Shown here: in pieces, positions 15,647-24,374 of the stretch
Position numbering within the stretch: position 1 is the first letter of the stretch
Layout: every line of letters starts with the position of its first letter
Assembly: GCF_031928785.1 (NCBI RefSeq)
Contig: NZ_JARQAL010000003.1
Length of the DNA stretch: 64,000 nt
From: Enterococcus_C asini_A
GTDB lineage: Bacteria; Bacillota; Bacilli; Lactobacillales; Enterococcaceae
Strand: one strand, 5' to 3'
Made by a program: the position numbers and the translations under genes
The notes under the pieces: model-generated
Seen by the model: only the letters and a program-made list of their open reading frames with translations
Database searches by the model: none
Told to the model about the DNA's origin: nothing

Positions 15647-16093
15647 GTGTCAATCAATGAAAGACAAAAAAGATTTGCAGATAATTACATAATTGAGCCT
15701 AATGCTTTCAAAGCGGCGATTGATGCAGGGTATAGTGAGAAATACGCTAAGGCTCAATCTCACCGGCTGTTGGAAAATGTTGGAATTCGCCAGTATATGG
15801 ATGAACGATTGCAAGAAATGAACTCTGAAAAGGTTGCTGACCAAGAAGAGGTAATGGAATACCTGACTAATGTTTTGCGTGGTAAAGAAACAGACCAGAC
15901 CGTCGTATTCCAAGGTGCTGATTATGGTTCCTCAATTGAAGACATCCAAGTTGCCAATAAAGACCGAATTCGAGCTGCTGAATTATTAGGAAAACGTTAC
16001 GGCATGTGGACGGATAAACTAGACCTTGACGGAAATGTTGATTTGAAGGTGGTGGTGGACTATGGCGACGATGAACCGCCAGATGATAGTTAA
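15647..16093 (+). CDS. terS: Terminase small subunit (Terminase_2 family)
   Basis: This 148-residue protein has the typical N-terminal DNA-binding segment of small terminases: NERQKRFADNYI, then NAFKAAIDAGYSEKYAKAQSHRLLEN. A linker and the segment ELLGKRYGMWTDK follow. It recognises the packaging site and presents DNA to the large subunit. GTG at 15647 is the best start, six bases after GGAGGTG; a GTG at 15638 overlaps that ribosome site. Confidence 0.9.
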   Translation: MSINERQKRFADNYIIEPNAFKAAIDAGYSEKYAKAQSHRLLENVGIRQYMDERLQEMNSEKVADQEEVMEYLTNVLRGKETDQTVVFQGADYGSSIEDIQVANKDRIRAAELLGKRYGMWTDKLDLDGNVDLKVVVDYGDDEPPDDS

Positions 16094-17351
16094 AGTACAG
16101 TTTAATAGGCATTTTCAGCCGTACAATACCACTAAGAAGCGGTACCGGCTTGCAAAAGGGTCCGCTGGGTCTGGAAAATCGGTTGATACGGCACAAGATT
16201 ATATTATCAAGCTTGGTGATCCAAAATATCAGGGAGCAAACCTTCTTTGTGTCCGGAAAGTTGCTGAATCCAACAAGGATAGTACCTATGCGGAATTAAA
16301 ATCCGCTATTTACAAGATTTATGGTGGGAATTATCACAGGTATTGGATTATCAAATCAAGCCCGATGATGTTGGAAAGCAAAATTACCGGCAATCAGGTT
16401 ATTTTCCGAGGTATGAAAGATGATGGGCAACGGGAAAAGGTAAAATCAATCACTTTTGACCGTGGAAAATTAACATGGATATGGGTAGAGGAGGCAACCG
16501 AACTCTATGAAGCCGATGTGGACATTTTAGATGACCGCCTCCGTGGGAATTTGGACTTTAACGCTAATCTGTATTACCAAATGACGTTTACTTTCAATCC
16601 GGTATCGGCTACGCATTGGCTCAAAGCCAAGTATTTTGATATTGATAGCCCGGATATCTACACACACCAATCAACCTATCTACAGAACCGGTTTATTGAT
16701 GAGGCTTACCACCGACGTATGATGATGCGAAAAGAGCGGGACCCAGACGGATATCGTGTATACGGGTTAGGTGAGTGGGGAGAGACAGGCGGAACTATTT
16801 TAAATAATTACGTTGTCGAAAACTTTAATCGGGATCCCGGTAGATTTGATTACATGGTCAACGCTCAAGACTTTGGGTTTAACCATGCCAATGCGATTGG
16901 TGAGGTTGGATTTAAAGACGGCGAGCTTTTTTTGTGCCGTGAAATATACGAATTTGAGAAGGATACCAGCGAGCTGATCGCTATTGCGAATCAGCAAAAG
17001 ATTAACAAGAAGTTGGTCATGTGGTGTGATTCTGCTGAACCTGACCGAATCAAAATGTGGCGCAAGGCCGGCTATAATGCTTTAGCCGTAGTTAAAGAGC
17101 CTAATAGCGTTGCAGCACAAATTGATTACCTCAAACAGACCCGCATACATATCCATCCGAGTTGTGTAAATACAATTAAGGAAATTCAACAGTGGAAATG
17201 GCGAAAAGACGAGAAATCCAATACCTATACAGACGAGCCGGTTAACTTTTTTGATGATGCCATGGCCATGCTACGGTACTCAATCGAAATGGAACGCAGA
17301 AAAGGCGAACAGCCGAAGAAACGCCGGTCTGGTAGAAAAACATCTTTCTAA
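16062..17351 (+). CDS. terL: Terminase large subunit (packaging ATPase and nuclease)
   Basis: This protein of up to 429 residues has Walker A GSAGSGKS (about 32-39), Walker B LTWIWVEEATE and the coupling region FNPVS. The RNase-H-like nuclease residues are in AQDFGFNHA, CDSAEPD and FFDDAMAMLRYS. It is a Terminase_3/PBSX-type enzyme, which usually packages by a headful mechanism. The start at 16062 overlaps terS by 32 bases; in-frame ATGs at 16071 and 16083 are alternatives. Confidence 0.95.
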   Translation: MATMNRQMIVKVQFNRHFQPYNTTKKRYRLAKGSAGSGKSVDTAQDYIIKLGDPKYQGANLLCVRKVAESNKDSTYAELKSAIYKIYGGNYHRYWIIKSSPMMLESKITGNQVIFRGMKDDGQREKVKSITFDRGKLTWIWVEEATELYEADVDILDDRLRGNLDFNANLYYQMTFTFNPVSATHWLKAKYFDIDSPDIYTHQSTYLQNRFIDEAYHRRMMMRKERDPDGYRVYGLGEWGETGGTILNNYVVENFNRDPGRFDYMVNAQDFGFNHANAIGEVGFKDGELFLCREIYEFEKDTSELIAIANQQKINKKLVMWCDSAEPDRIKMWRKAGYNALAVVKEPNSVAAQIDYLKQTRIHIHPSCVNTIKEIQQWKWRKDEKSNTYTDEPVNFFDDAMAMLRYSIEMERRKGEQPKKRRSGRKTSF

Positions 17352-17366
17352 GAAAGGAGCGATGAA

Positions 17367-18884
17367 ATGACTAGTAAAATTATTAGTGGTGGGAAATCCG
17401 GGAAAGTGCCAAGTGAATACTTGCGAAAAAAGACGGTTATTGAAAAGCGCCGTTCTTTGAAATTTAAAAAGCAAGGCGGTGTTGAAGAAGCGCGAGACCT
17501 TACTCTGCTGTCCCCGCCATATGATATGACCACGCTTAAATCCATCAGTGAGATATCCGACATTCTACAACAGTGCATTGAAGCCTATGTGCAGAATATT
17601 GTCGGTTTCGGCATGGACGTGCAGTATAACGTGGATGATAGCAACGAAACGCCTGAAATGAAAACGGAGTGGGCACGCCTTACCGACCTAATCAATGGAC
17701 TTTCCGTTGAACGTCCAGCTAAAGAAGTTCTTGAAGAAATTTTGAGAAACATGGAACAGTGTGGGAACGCCTATATGGAGGTTATTCGGAATGGCGCTGG
17801 TGAAGTCGTAGGGATTGATTCAATCCTGCCTGAATACATGACAGCCAGCAAGCTAAATCGAGTTTCGCTAGATGACGGAACAACCCTTAAAGTACGTTAC
17901 TACCGTTACCAAGACAATGCCGATGATTCTGCTCGCAATCAAGGCATCTGGTTCAAGTCTTACCAAGACCCTACGCCGCTAAATATCAATGGATCGGTAG
18001 CAAAGGATGGCGAAGGGACGGCGACTGAGGTTATCCACTTCAAAATCGGTGATTTTATCAAACCGTACGGGATTCCGCGTTATATTGGACCCTTGATTAA
18101 GATTCTTGGTAATCGTAAGGCCGATGAGCTTAATTATCGGTACTTTACTCAAGGACGCCATGTTCCGCTAGCAATCACTTTGGAAAACGCCCAACTCACC
18201 CCAGAATCAGAAGCGAGCCTGCAAGGTTATGCCAATGCTATTGGTGGGGAGGAAAATCAGCACAAGTTCCTCTTGCTAGAGGCCGAAAAAGTCAGTCCTG
18301 CTGATGAGATGCTGGGTATGGATGATAAGTACAAGCCAGCAATTCGGATTGAGAGACTAGCCGATATCCTTCAAAAAGATGCGCTATTCTTGGAATACGA
18401 CCAAAGCACCATTAATGCAGTTTTGTCAGCTTTCCGATTACCGCCGGTATATGTTGGACTTTCACAAGATTACAACCGAGCTACGGTAGAGACGGCCAAA
18501 GAGCTTACCGAGGAACAGGTATTCCAACCACGGCGAGAAAGTATTGCTTGGCGACTTAATCAATTGTTTGTTGAGTATGACTTTCGATATGCCGAGGTTT
18601 ATCTCAAATCCTCCAACCTTACCAACATGGAGGATATTAAGGCGATTCTTGACCCGGCTATTAATGCTAAAGCAGTGGCTCCTAACGATTTACGGGACCT
18701 ATTGTCTAAGGTACTTAACAAGCCGTTAGAGCCATTCGATGGGGATGAATACAATTATCCTATGGAAACGATACAACAGCCTCAATCAACCGGAATTGAC
18801 CTATCCAAAGCGTACGGGAGTAATAATCTATCGGAGGTGGCAGCAAGCGTCCGGAGAATGATTCGGAGGGCTAGTGATGATTAA
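17367..18884 (+). CDS. Phage portal protein (SPP1/PBSX type)
   Basis: This 505-residue protein forms the dodecameric DNA gate at one capsid vertex. SISEISDILQQCIEAYVQNIVGFG near residue 55, the mid-protein GIPRYIGPL and the C-terminal AFRLPPVYVGLSQDYNRATVETA are typical of PBSX-type portals. It follows terL and overlaps the MuF-like gene by 11 bases. AAGGAGCG precedes the ATG. Confidence 0.93.
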   Translation: MTSKIISGGKSGKVPSEYLRKKTVIEKRRSLKFKKQGGVEEARDLTLLSPPYDMTTLKSISEISDILQQCIEAYVQNIVGFGMDVQYNVDDSNETPEMKTEWARLTDLINGLSVERPAKEVLEEILRNMEQCGNAYMEVIRNGAGEVVGIDSILPEYMTASKLNRVSLDDGTTLKVRYYRYQDNADDSARNQGIWFKSYQDPTPLNINGSVAKDGEGTATEVIHFKIGDFIKPYGIPRYIGPLIKILGNRKADELNYRYFTQGRHVPLAITLENAQLTPESEASLQGYANAIGGEENQHKFLLLEAEKVSPADEMLGMDDKYKPAIRIERLADILQKDALFLEYDQSTINAVLSAFRLPPVYVGLSQDYNRATVETAKELTEEQVFQPRRESIAWRLNQLFVEYDFRYAEVYLKSSNLTNMEDIKAILDPAINAKAVAPNDLRDLLSKVLNKPLEPFDGDEYNYPMETIQQPQSTGIDLSKAYGSNNLSEVAASVRRMIRRASDD

Positions 18885-19707
18885 TGACGAGGAACTAATT
18901 AAGTTAGCATTACTGATCAAAAATGAGGAAGACGACGAGCTGGCAAAGCTGTTAGAAGCTGCCGGCTTTTTGTTTGTCCCTGTTTTGCTCAAGTACATTC
19001 TGGGAGCCGAGGACAAGTTGGACAGCATCCTGCAAGATGACTACGAGGAGATTTGGGAAAGCGTTCAAAAGCTGGTCAAACGGTTTAAAAACAGGAAACC
19101 GCCTAAAGCTATTATTTCCGCCTATCTCAACCGGCGCTCTTTTAAATCAGCCATGGCTGATGAGGTGACGCCAGAATTCCGGAAGGCCTTCTTTGGTCTG
19201 TTTGATGAGTTTAACGCCAAATGGAGCGGTCCGGATGGCTTTGATTACCGAACCAAGTCCTACCGATACCTTGAAAAATGGCTAAAAGGCCTGCCAAAGT
19301 TGATGGACTTAACCACTAAGGACGCTGTTACTAAGCTAATCCAAGCGTCTTATGAAGACGGCAAGGGAATCAAATGGCTGGAACGGGAGCTGTCCAAGCT
19401 ACCAGAATTTGAGCGGAAGCGAGCTAGAACTACGTCGATTACCGAGGCTTTGCGAATGTATTCGGCGTCTGAGTATGAGGCTTTTATGCAAAATGACGCA
19501 ATTGTCGGCAAGAAATGGCGCCACACTCACGGGATTAACGATCCACGGAAAGGACACGAGGCCGCCGATGGTCAAACCGTAGCCAAGGATGAATTGTTTA
19601 TTGTCAACGGCGAAAGTTGTCGCTATCCGCGAGACCCGATGTTGTCAGCTAAAGAATCAATCCATTGCCACTGTTTTATGGAGCCAGTATTATTGCAATC
19701 CAAGTAA
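18874..19707 (+). CDS. MuF-like minor head protein
   Basis: This 277-residue protein has an N-terminal helical region and a C-terminal phage Mu protein F-like domain (about 150-277). The domain includes ARTTSITEALRMYS and a Cys/His-rich end (NGESCRYPRDP, SIHCHCFMEP), the metal-binding layout of the family. MuF-type proteins are head components injected or used in morphogenesis, and their gene always neighbours the portal. The last 18 bases overlap the opposite-strand gene at 19690. Confidence 0.88.
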   Translation: MMINDEELIKLALLIKNEEDDELAKLLEAAGFLFVPVLLKYILGAEDKLDSILQDDYEEIWESVQKLVKRFKNRKPPKAIISAYLNRRSFKSAMADEVTPEFRKAFFGLFDEFNAKWSGPDGFDYRTKSYRYLEKWLKGLPKLMDLTTKDAVTKLIQASYEDGKGIKWLERELSKLPEFERKRARTTSITEALRMYSASEYEAFMQNDAIVGKKWRHTHGINDPRKGHEAADGQTVAKDELFIVNGESCRYPRDPMLSAKESIHCHCFMEPVLLQSK

Positions 19708-20073
19708 CTGCTTTATATAAGAAGCAGCTATCTGATTGAGTATTGGAAGTGACACTGAGCCAACTGTTTTAGCTTTTTTCTTGACATGATCCCATACTTT
19801 TTGCTCACGAATATTATCTAGGTACTGGTGGCCTAAATAAGTAGGAGTACCGATGGACCAAAAATAAGGTTTAGCATTAATCCAATTGATGCTCCCGTTA
19901 ACTAGATGCGCATCGTCATTGCCCATTTTTGAAAGCGCGTATACTATTTCATCTTCAGTGTACTTCTTAAGAAAAGGTGATTCGGAAACCGGGACGTCTA
20001 AAGAAGTTTTACCCAAAGGCAGTGATTCAGCGTAAAGAAGTACATCTCTTATAAGATCGATTTTTAGTTCCAT
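19690..20073 (-). CDS. DUF2513-family moron on the opposite strand
   Basis: This 127-residue protein resembles DUF2513 (IRDVLLYAESLP near the start, YTEDEIVYALSKMG in the middle, GTPTYLGHQYLDNIR near the C-terminus), a small family scattered in Firmicutes prophages and islands with no known function. It alone breaks the plus-strand head operon and converges on the MuF-like gene, so it must have its own promoter. A 7-bp palindrome precedes it. It probably serves the lysogen rather than the virion. Confidence 0.75.
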   Translation of the reverse strand: MELKIDLIRDVLLYAESLPLGKTSLDVPVSESPFLKKYTEDEIVYALSKMGNDDAHLVNGSINWINAKPYFWSIGTPTYLGHQYLDNIREQKVWDHVKKKAKTVGSVSLPILNQIAASYIKQLLGLQ

Positions 20074-20084
20074 ATAAACACTCC

Positions 20085-20101
20085 GTTCATTTTTAATGAA
20101 C
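20085..20101 (-). promoter_or_regulatory. Palindromic operator candidate before the DUF2513 gene
   Basis: GTTCATT-TTT-AATGAAC is a perfect inverted repeat just upstream of the minus-strand gene, with a TATACT -10-like box further upstream on that strand. It may be an operator or, in RNA, a leader hairpin. Confidence 0.4.
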
Positions 20102-20132
20102 TAAGTATACTATATTGAAAGGTGGTGAGAAA

Positions 20133-21197
20133 ATGCGAAAACTGGAAAATGTAACTGTTACACACGTTTCGTATGTCGATAAGGCGGCCAATAAGAAATC
20201 TTTCTTTTTGACCAAATCCGCTGATGAGCCGACATTTGAAACATCTGTCCGTCTTGTGACAAAGGCTGACGACCCGCAAAAGCTTGTGTACGGTGTAGTT
20301 TATGAGCCAGACGTAGAAGACGCTCACGGCGATTATATGGACGCTGAGACCATTGAAAAAGCGGCGCATGGTTTTATGGAAAACTACCAGCAGATTGACA
20401 GGCAGCACGATTTCACCACTTCTGCCGGGAAGGTTGTAGAAAGCTATGTTGCTCCGGTGGATATGACCATTGACAGCGATGTTATTACCAAAGGAACCTG
20501 GGTCTTAGTGACCAAGGCTACCGATGAGCTTTGGGAAGATATCCAAAAAGGCGAGTTTACCGGGTATTCTTTGGCCGGAACTGCCGAAGTGGAGGAAGTC
20601 GCCAAACAAACGGCAGAAAATTTTAATCAAAGCAAGACTTACCGGGATATTAATGCCGCGCTTGATGCCTTTCGTTCCGCGACGTGGTCTATTTTGGATA
20701 ACTACACCGCTGATGATGCGGAAAAAGTCGCGGATATTCAATCGGAAATAAGCGAACTATCAGCACTGGTAGGAACTATCCCAACAACTAAATCAGTTAC
20801 CAAGCAAGGGCTAATCGAAACGGTTAAGTCCTTTTTTAGTACCAAAAAATCAAAGGAGGAACAAGAAATGACCCATGAAGAATTAGTAAAAGCTCTTGAT
20901 GAAGCACTGGCCCCGGTCAATACTCGCTTGAACGAGCTGGAAAAGGCAACAAAGGGAGAAGACCCTAAGGAAGCTGACAAGAAGAAAAAAGAGGGCGAAG
21001 AAGACGAAAAAGACACGGCTTTAGATGCAAAAGCAGTTGCTAAAGCGGTTGCTGAATCTATCGCGCCTTTGAACGAGAAAATCGAAAAGCTTGAAAAAGC
21101 TCGTTTTTCCAACGTAACCGAACAAAACTACACAGAAACCGTTGAGAAATCGGAAGTTCCATCTTATGTGGATGCTGCTTTCCCAATGTCTGAATAA
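20133..21197 (+). CDS. XkdF-like prohead protease fused to scaffold
   Basis: This 354-residue protein has an N-terminal XkdF-type domain (about 1-165, HVSYVDKAANKKSFFL, VYEPDVEDAHGDYM, RQHDF, EFTGYSLAGTA), a putative serine protease of phage heads. The following linker is helical, and the C-terminal third is Lys/Glu-rich coiled coil typical of scaffold proteins. The ATG at 20133 follows AAGGTGGTGAG. It lies directly before the major capsid gene. A nested in-frame start at 20868 would give the scaffold alone. Confidence 0.85.
   Translation: MRKLENVTVTHVSYVDKAANKKSFFLTKSADEPTFETSVRLVTKADDPQKLVYGVVYEPDVEDAHGDYMDAETIEKAAHGFMENYQQIDRQHDFTTSAGKVVESYVAPVDMTIDSDVITKGTWVLVTKATDELWEDIQKGEFTGYSLAGTAEVEEVAKQTAENFNQSKTYRDINAALDAFRSATWSILDNYTADDAEKVADIQSEISELSALVGTIPTTKSVTKQGLIETVKSFFSTKKSKEEQEMTHEELVKALDEALAPVNTRLNELEKATKGEDPKEADKKKKEGEEDEKDTALDAKAVAKAVAESIAPLNEKIEKLEKARFSNVTEQNYTETVEKSEVPSYVDAAFPMSE
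20868..21197 (+). CDS. Nested in-frame scaffold protein
   Basis: An in-frame ATG at 20868, residue 246 of the protease gene, has AAAGGAGG at 20852-20859 with 8-base spacing, as good as any ribosome site in the phage. Translation from it gives 109 residues: MTHEELVKALDEALAPVN, a highly charged stretch and a second amphipathic helix. This is the classic scaffold composition and mirrors the lambda C/Nu3 arrangement. Confidence 0.65.
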   Translation: MTHEELVKALDEALAPVNTRLNELEKATKGEDPKEADKKKKEGEEDEKDTALDAKAVAKAVAESIAPLNEKIEKLEKARFSNVTEQNYTETVEKSEVPSYVDAAFPMSE

Positions 21198-21211
21198 GGA
21201 GGAAAACAAAT

Positions 21212-22153
21212 ATGAATAACGTATTATCTAACGAGGCATTGATGAAACAAATGTCCGCAATCCAAAAAGCCGGGAACGACGTGACGTTGCGCGACGACAA
21301 CGCCCGCGCCTTTTTCCTTGATGCTGTAGCTTCTGCTGGCACAATCGGAAAATTGTATACTCATTTTGCGAAATCCGGTACCGGTTCCTTGGACAAATTG
21401 GGCGTTAAAAAGCGCACCTTGAAATTGCACCAAGGAATTAACACTACTGATACTGGCACAGATATCAAAGAAGAAGGCACTGTACCGTTTACTTTGGTCC
21501 CTGTGTACATGGATACATGGATTTCTAACTCTAATACTTTCTATACTGCCCGCACTCGTGGACAAGATGTCCGTCAAGCGTTGCTTTCTTTGATGCAACA
21601 ACAGTTTGCGGCTGACTTGCAAGACTTAGCCTTCAACGGTGATTCTGCTTCTACAGATGCCTTTGTTAAGCTCAATGACGGCTATATCAAATTAGCGAAG
21701 GCTTCCGCTGCGGTCAAAGTAGAGGGAGAAGCATTACCAACTATCCAAGAGTTGACAACTGCTACTGCTCAAATCGAGCCAAAATACTTGCGACAAGGTA
21801 CATTCAAGTTCTTCATGTCTCAAGCGACTGCTACTCATTACGTGGTGGAATTGCAAAACCGCAATACTCCACTTGGGGACGCAGTATTAGTTGATGGCGC
21901 TATCCGGAATATTGGTGGATATGGTGTTGAGGTTGTGGAATCCATGGCGAACGATGTCATCTTGTTTACGCCTTACGAAAACTTAGCTGTAGTTTCTGGC
22001 CTTTCTGTTACTTTGACAACCGCTGCACAAGACAGCCGTGCCGTTGCGAAACAAGCGACTTACCACTTTATGTTGGATGATGTTGACTTTGTTATCCGTG
22101 AGCCAAAAGCTTTGGGATATTTTGGATTGACAGAGCAAGCGCCAGAAGGGTGA
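21212..22153 (+). CDS. Major capsid protein (HK97 fold)
   Basis: This 313-residue protein forms the shell. The N-terminal helical stretch, the middle QDVRQALLSLMQQQFAADLQ and FNGDSAS, and the C-terminal IREPKALGYFGL fit an HK97-fold capsid of the P2-like annotation group. It follows the protease/scaffold gene by 14 bases with AAGGAGG upstream. No cleavage site could be assigned with confidence. Confidence 0.9.
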   Translation: MNNVLSNEALMKQMSAIQKAGNDVTLRDDNARAFFLDAVASAGTIGKLYTHFAKSGTGSLDKLGVKKRTLKLHQGINTTDTGTDIKEEGTVPFTLVPVYMDTWISNSNTFYTARTRGQDVRQALLSLMQQQFAADLQDLAFNGDSASTDAFVKLNDGYIKLAKASAAVKVEGEALPTIQELTTATAQIEPKYLRQGTFKFFMSQATATHYVVELQNRNTPLGDAVLVDGAIRNIGGYGVEVVESMANDVILFTPYENLAVVSGLSVTLTTAAQDSRAVAKQATYHFMLDDVDFVIREPKALGYFGLTEQAPEG

Positions 22154-22162
22154 GTGATCTAA

Positions 22163-22333
22163 ATGGCAAATTACAAAGTCTTAAAAGAGTTCCGAGATAA
22201 AGAAACCAAGGAACTATACACAGCCGGAAAAGAAATTGAAATGACTGTCAAACGGGCCGAGGAAGCAGAAAAGAACTTAGCAAAGTTTGGCGGTCCTTTT
22301 TTGGAACGGACAGACAAAAAACAAAGTAGGTGA
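22163..22333 (+). CDS. Small head-region protein
   Basis: This 56-residue basic protein (VLKEFRDKETKELYTAGKE, ending TDKKQSR) lies directly after the capsid gene. Short proteins here are often head-decoration or connector-associated. The family is not certain. Confidence 0.6.
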   Translation: MANYKVLKEFRDKETKELYTAGKEIEMTVKRAEEAEKNLAKFGGPFLERTDKKQSR

Positions 22334-22338
22334 GCACC

Positions 22339-22743
22339 ATGTCTGAACCATATGCAGATGAGGCTTATTACAAATCCGAATTCATGGGTGAGTCTGTGGA
22401 ATCCGCTGATTTTCAGAAACTGGCTGTTCGGGCTAGCCGTTTGATTGATGTACTGACCGATTATCAGATACCTAAAATAGGGCTTGATAAGTTTACCGAT
22501 GATGTGCAGGAGCAGATAAAAAATGCTTGCTGTGCCCAGATTGAGTTTTATCAAGTTGAAGGTGTTTTTGCTGATATCTCCGGCAGTACGGCAAGCGGTG
22601 ATGCTGTCTCTATTAGTAGTTTTAGCTACTCTGGCGTGCAATCCACTAGCAAACAAGCTAATCGGGTTGCTCCAGCCTGCCTGACCTTTCTTGATGCGAC
22701 TGGATTGCTACGGAAAAGGAGCGTGAGGATTGGTGTTATTTAA
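22339..22743 (+). CDS. Head-tail connector protein (gp6/gp15-like)
   Basis: This 134-residue helical protein has the opening pattern of the gp6-like adaptor family (YADEAYYKSEFMGE) and the middle RASRLIDVLTDYQIP, placed after the capsid as expected for the ring that docks on the portal. The start at ATG 22339 is preferred over GTG 22330. The gene overlaps the next by 14 bases. Confidence 0.75.
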   Translation: MSEPYADEAYYKSEFMGESVESADFQKLAVRASRLIDVLTDYQIPKIGLDKFTDDVQEQIKNACCAQIEFYQVEGVFADISGSTASGDAVSISSFSYSGVQSTSKQANRVAPACLTFLDATGLLRKRSVRIGVI

Positions 22744-23077
22744 GCCTATTCCGCTTCATTTGTTGATTCATTCTGTCACATACACTCCTCCAGAAGATGA
22801 AGGGGATGGTGGCATGGGTGGTAGCGTACCTGCTGAAAGCCAAGAAATAAAGCGGGTGCGGTTTCAACCCACTCGTAAAAAAGTAACTACTACGGATAAC
22901 AGCGAGGTCTACACCACAGGCATCTTGTTTATTGACCGTGTCAATTCTCAACCTTATCTCAATGTGCTGGAAAATGGCGCTGTCACTTTTCGGGGGCGGC
23001 GCTTGTCGATTGTCCAAGTTAAAGAGGCCTACGACATCGGCCCAGAACCGCACCATTTAGAGGTGATGCTCCAATGA
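22730..23077 (+). CDS. Minor capsid / head-closure protein
   Basis: This 115-residue protein resembles the Minor_capsid_1 group of head-closure proteins (VTYTPP near the start, RVRFQPTRKKV, ENGAVTFRGRRLSIVQVKEAYD). The start codon is TTG at 22730 or GTG at 22733. It overlaps neighbours on both sides. Confidence 0.75.
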   Translation: MVLFKPIPLHLLIHSVTYTPPEDEGDGGMGGSVPAESQEIKRVRFQPTRKKVTTTDNSEVYTTGILFIDRVNSQPYLNVLENGAVTFRGRRLSIVQVKEAYDIGPEPHHLEVMLQ

Positions 23078-23403
23078 GCGCTACTTTTAAAGGAGACTGG
23101 GGAGCGATTGAGAATCAAATTGAGAAGGCTTTGAATCCTTTGTCAGTTCAAATAGCCAAGGATTCCAATCGCTACGTCATGAAGGACACCGGCGCCACTG
23201 AAAGCTCAGTTTGGTCAGCCAGTGACTTTCCGGACGGTCTAATTGTCTGGGATACCGAGTATGCAGCCTATGCTTACTTTGGCAAGAGTGCTCTGCACAA
23301 TCACAATCCGATGGCGACTACTCAATGGTTTTTGACAGCTAAGGCGAATCATTTAGCTCAATGGCTAGAATTTGCTGAACAACAGATTAAGGAGGTGTTG
23401 TGA
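23074..23403 (+). CDS. Minor capsid protein 2-like tail-completion factor
   Basis: This 109-residue protein matches the Minor_capsid_2 pattern (VMKDTGATESSVW, then WDTEYAAYAYFGKS, then WFLTAKANHLAQW). These proteins sit at the head-tail junction. The ATGA overlap with the preceding gene shows coupling. Confidence 0.8.
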   Translation: MSATFKGDWGAIENQIEKALNPLSVQIAKDSNRYVMKDTGATESSVWSASDFPDGLIVWDTEYAAYAYFGKSALHNHNPMATTQWFLTAKANHLAQWLEFAEQQIKEVL

Positions 23404-23837
23404 TGGATATTTTTAAACAAGTAGCGGATCATATCCGCACGTTAGAGCTATCCACGCCGCGCCTAACGTCTGCCGGCCGTCAGATAATCCAAGAGGATAA
23501 TCCTCCTCAGGACAACAGCCGAGATGTTGCGTTGCAAGGAGTATCTACTGGCAGAGCTAGTCAAGACCTTAACCGCAATCGGTCAATGCAAATGATGATA
23601 CAAGTCACCATCAAAAACACGAACCAAAAGCAGGCATTTGAGGATGCTTGGAAAATCGCGGATAGCTTTGATAAGTTACCGCGCACAGAAAATGAAAAAT
23701 GGGTCACGCTAGAATCTGGCGATGGCTCTTTTTTGTTTGAGAACAGCGAAACCTACACACAACCAAGGGGGCTAGGACAGACGGAGCACGACGCTTACGT
23801 CTATGTTTTAACCCTTTTGCTAAATATCGAAAAATAG
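23403..23837 (+). CDS. Tail terminator-like protein (minor capsid 3)
   Basis: This 144-residue protein resembles the Minor_capsid_3 family (YTQPRGLGQTEHDAYVYVLTLLLNIEK at the end), which caps the growing tail tube. The ATG at 23403 follows GGAGG at seven bases and overlaps the upstream stop. Confidence 0.75.
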   Translation: MDIFKQVADHIRTLELSTPRLTSAGRQIIQEDNPPQDNSRDVALQGVSTGRASQDLNRNRSMQMMIQVTIKNTNQKQAFEDAWKIADSFDKLPRTENEKWVTLESGDGSFLFENSETYTQPRGLGQTEHDAYVYVLTLLLNIEK

Positions 23838-23849
23838 GAGGAATTGAAC

Positions 23850-24323
23850 ATGGCAGAAGCAACAGGCTTTGCACCAAACTGGATGAACAAGTATGAAATC
23901 GGCGAAGCTACAGCCGATAATACTACGGAACCAACAGAATTATTTGAACTAGCGGACGGCATCCAAGAAGTTAGTCCGTCTCAGGATGAACAGTCCGAAA
24001 CATACGAATATTATGGGGATAAAGGCGGCTCTAATACCGATATTACTCGGGTAACTGGCGTGTACGCTTTTACTGGCCACCGGAAATACGCGACTGACCC
24101 GGCACAAGAATTCGTTCGGGATCGTTTAGGAAAATCTGGTCAAGACCGGATTGTTTTCTTCAAACACACGGAGCCAGATGGCCGTGTTATGAGTGGTAAT
24201 GCAACCTTGTCTGGCATTGTCCACACCGGCGGTTCTGCTAATAGTCGCGGGAACTTCGAGTGTCAGATTACTTTTAATGGTGTGCCGAACGACACGAAAG
24301 CGACCACACCACCAGAAGGCTAG
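23850..24323 (+). CDS. Major tail tube protein
   Basis: This 157-residue, beta-rich protein lies between the tail terminator and the chaperone genes, the expected place for the tube subunit. TGVYAFTGHRKYATDPAQEFVRDR and the acidic N-terminus fit a siphovirus tail tube. ATG 23850 is eight bases after AGGAGG. An intrinsic terminator overlaps its stop codon, consistent with highly expressed structural mRNA. Confidence 0.85.
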   Translation: MAEATGFAPNWMNKYEIGEATADNTTEPTELFELADGIQEVSPSQDEQSETYEYYGDKGGSNTDITRVTGVYAFTGHRKYATDPAQEFVRDRLGKSGQDRIVFFKHTEPDGRVMSGNATLSGIVHTGGSANSRGNFECQITFNGVPNDTKATTPPEG

Positions 24324-24344
24324 TCAGCAATGACTAGCTTTTTT
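24319..24344 (+). terminator. Intrinsic terminator after the tail tube gene
   Basis: A perfect 8-bp stem GCTAGTCA/TGACTAGC with a GCAA loop is followed by six Ts. Genes downstream lie on the same strand, so partial read-through or a further promoter must feed them; partial termination would set tube protein above tape measure. Confidence 0.92.
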
Positions 24345-24374
24345 CTTTTGATTAACTACTAGGAGGAATTATCC

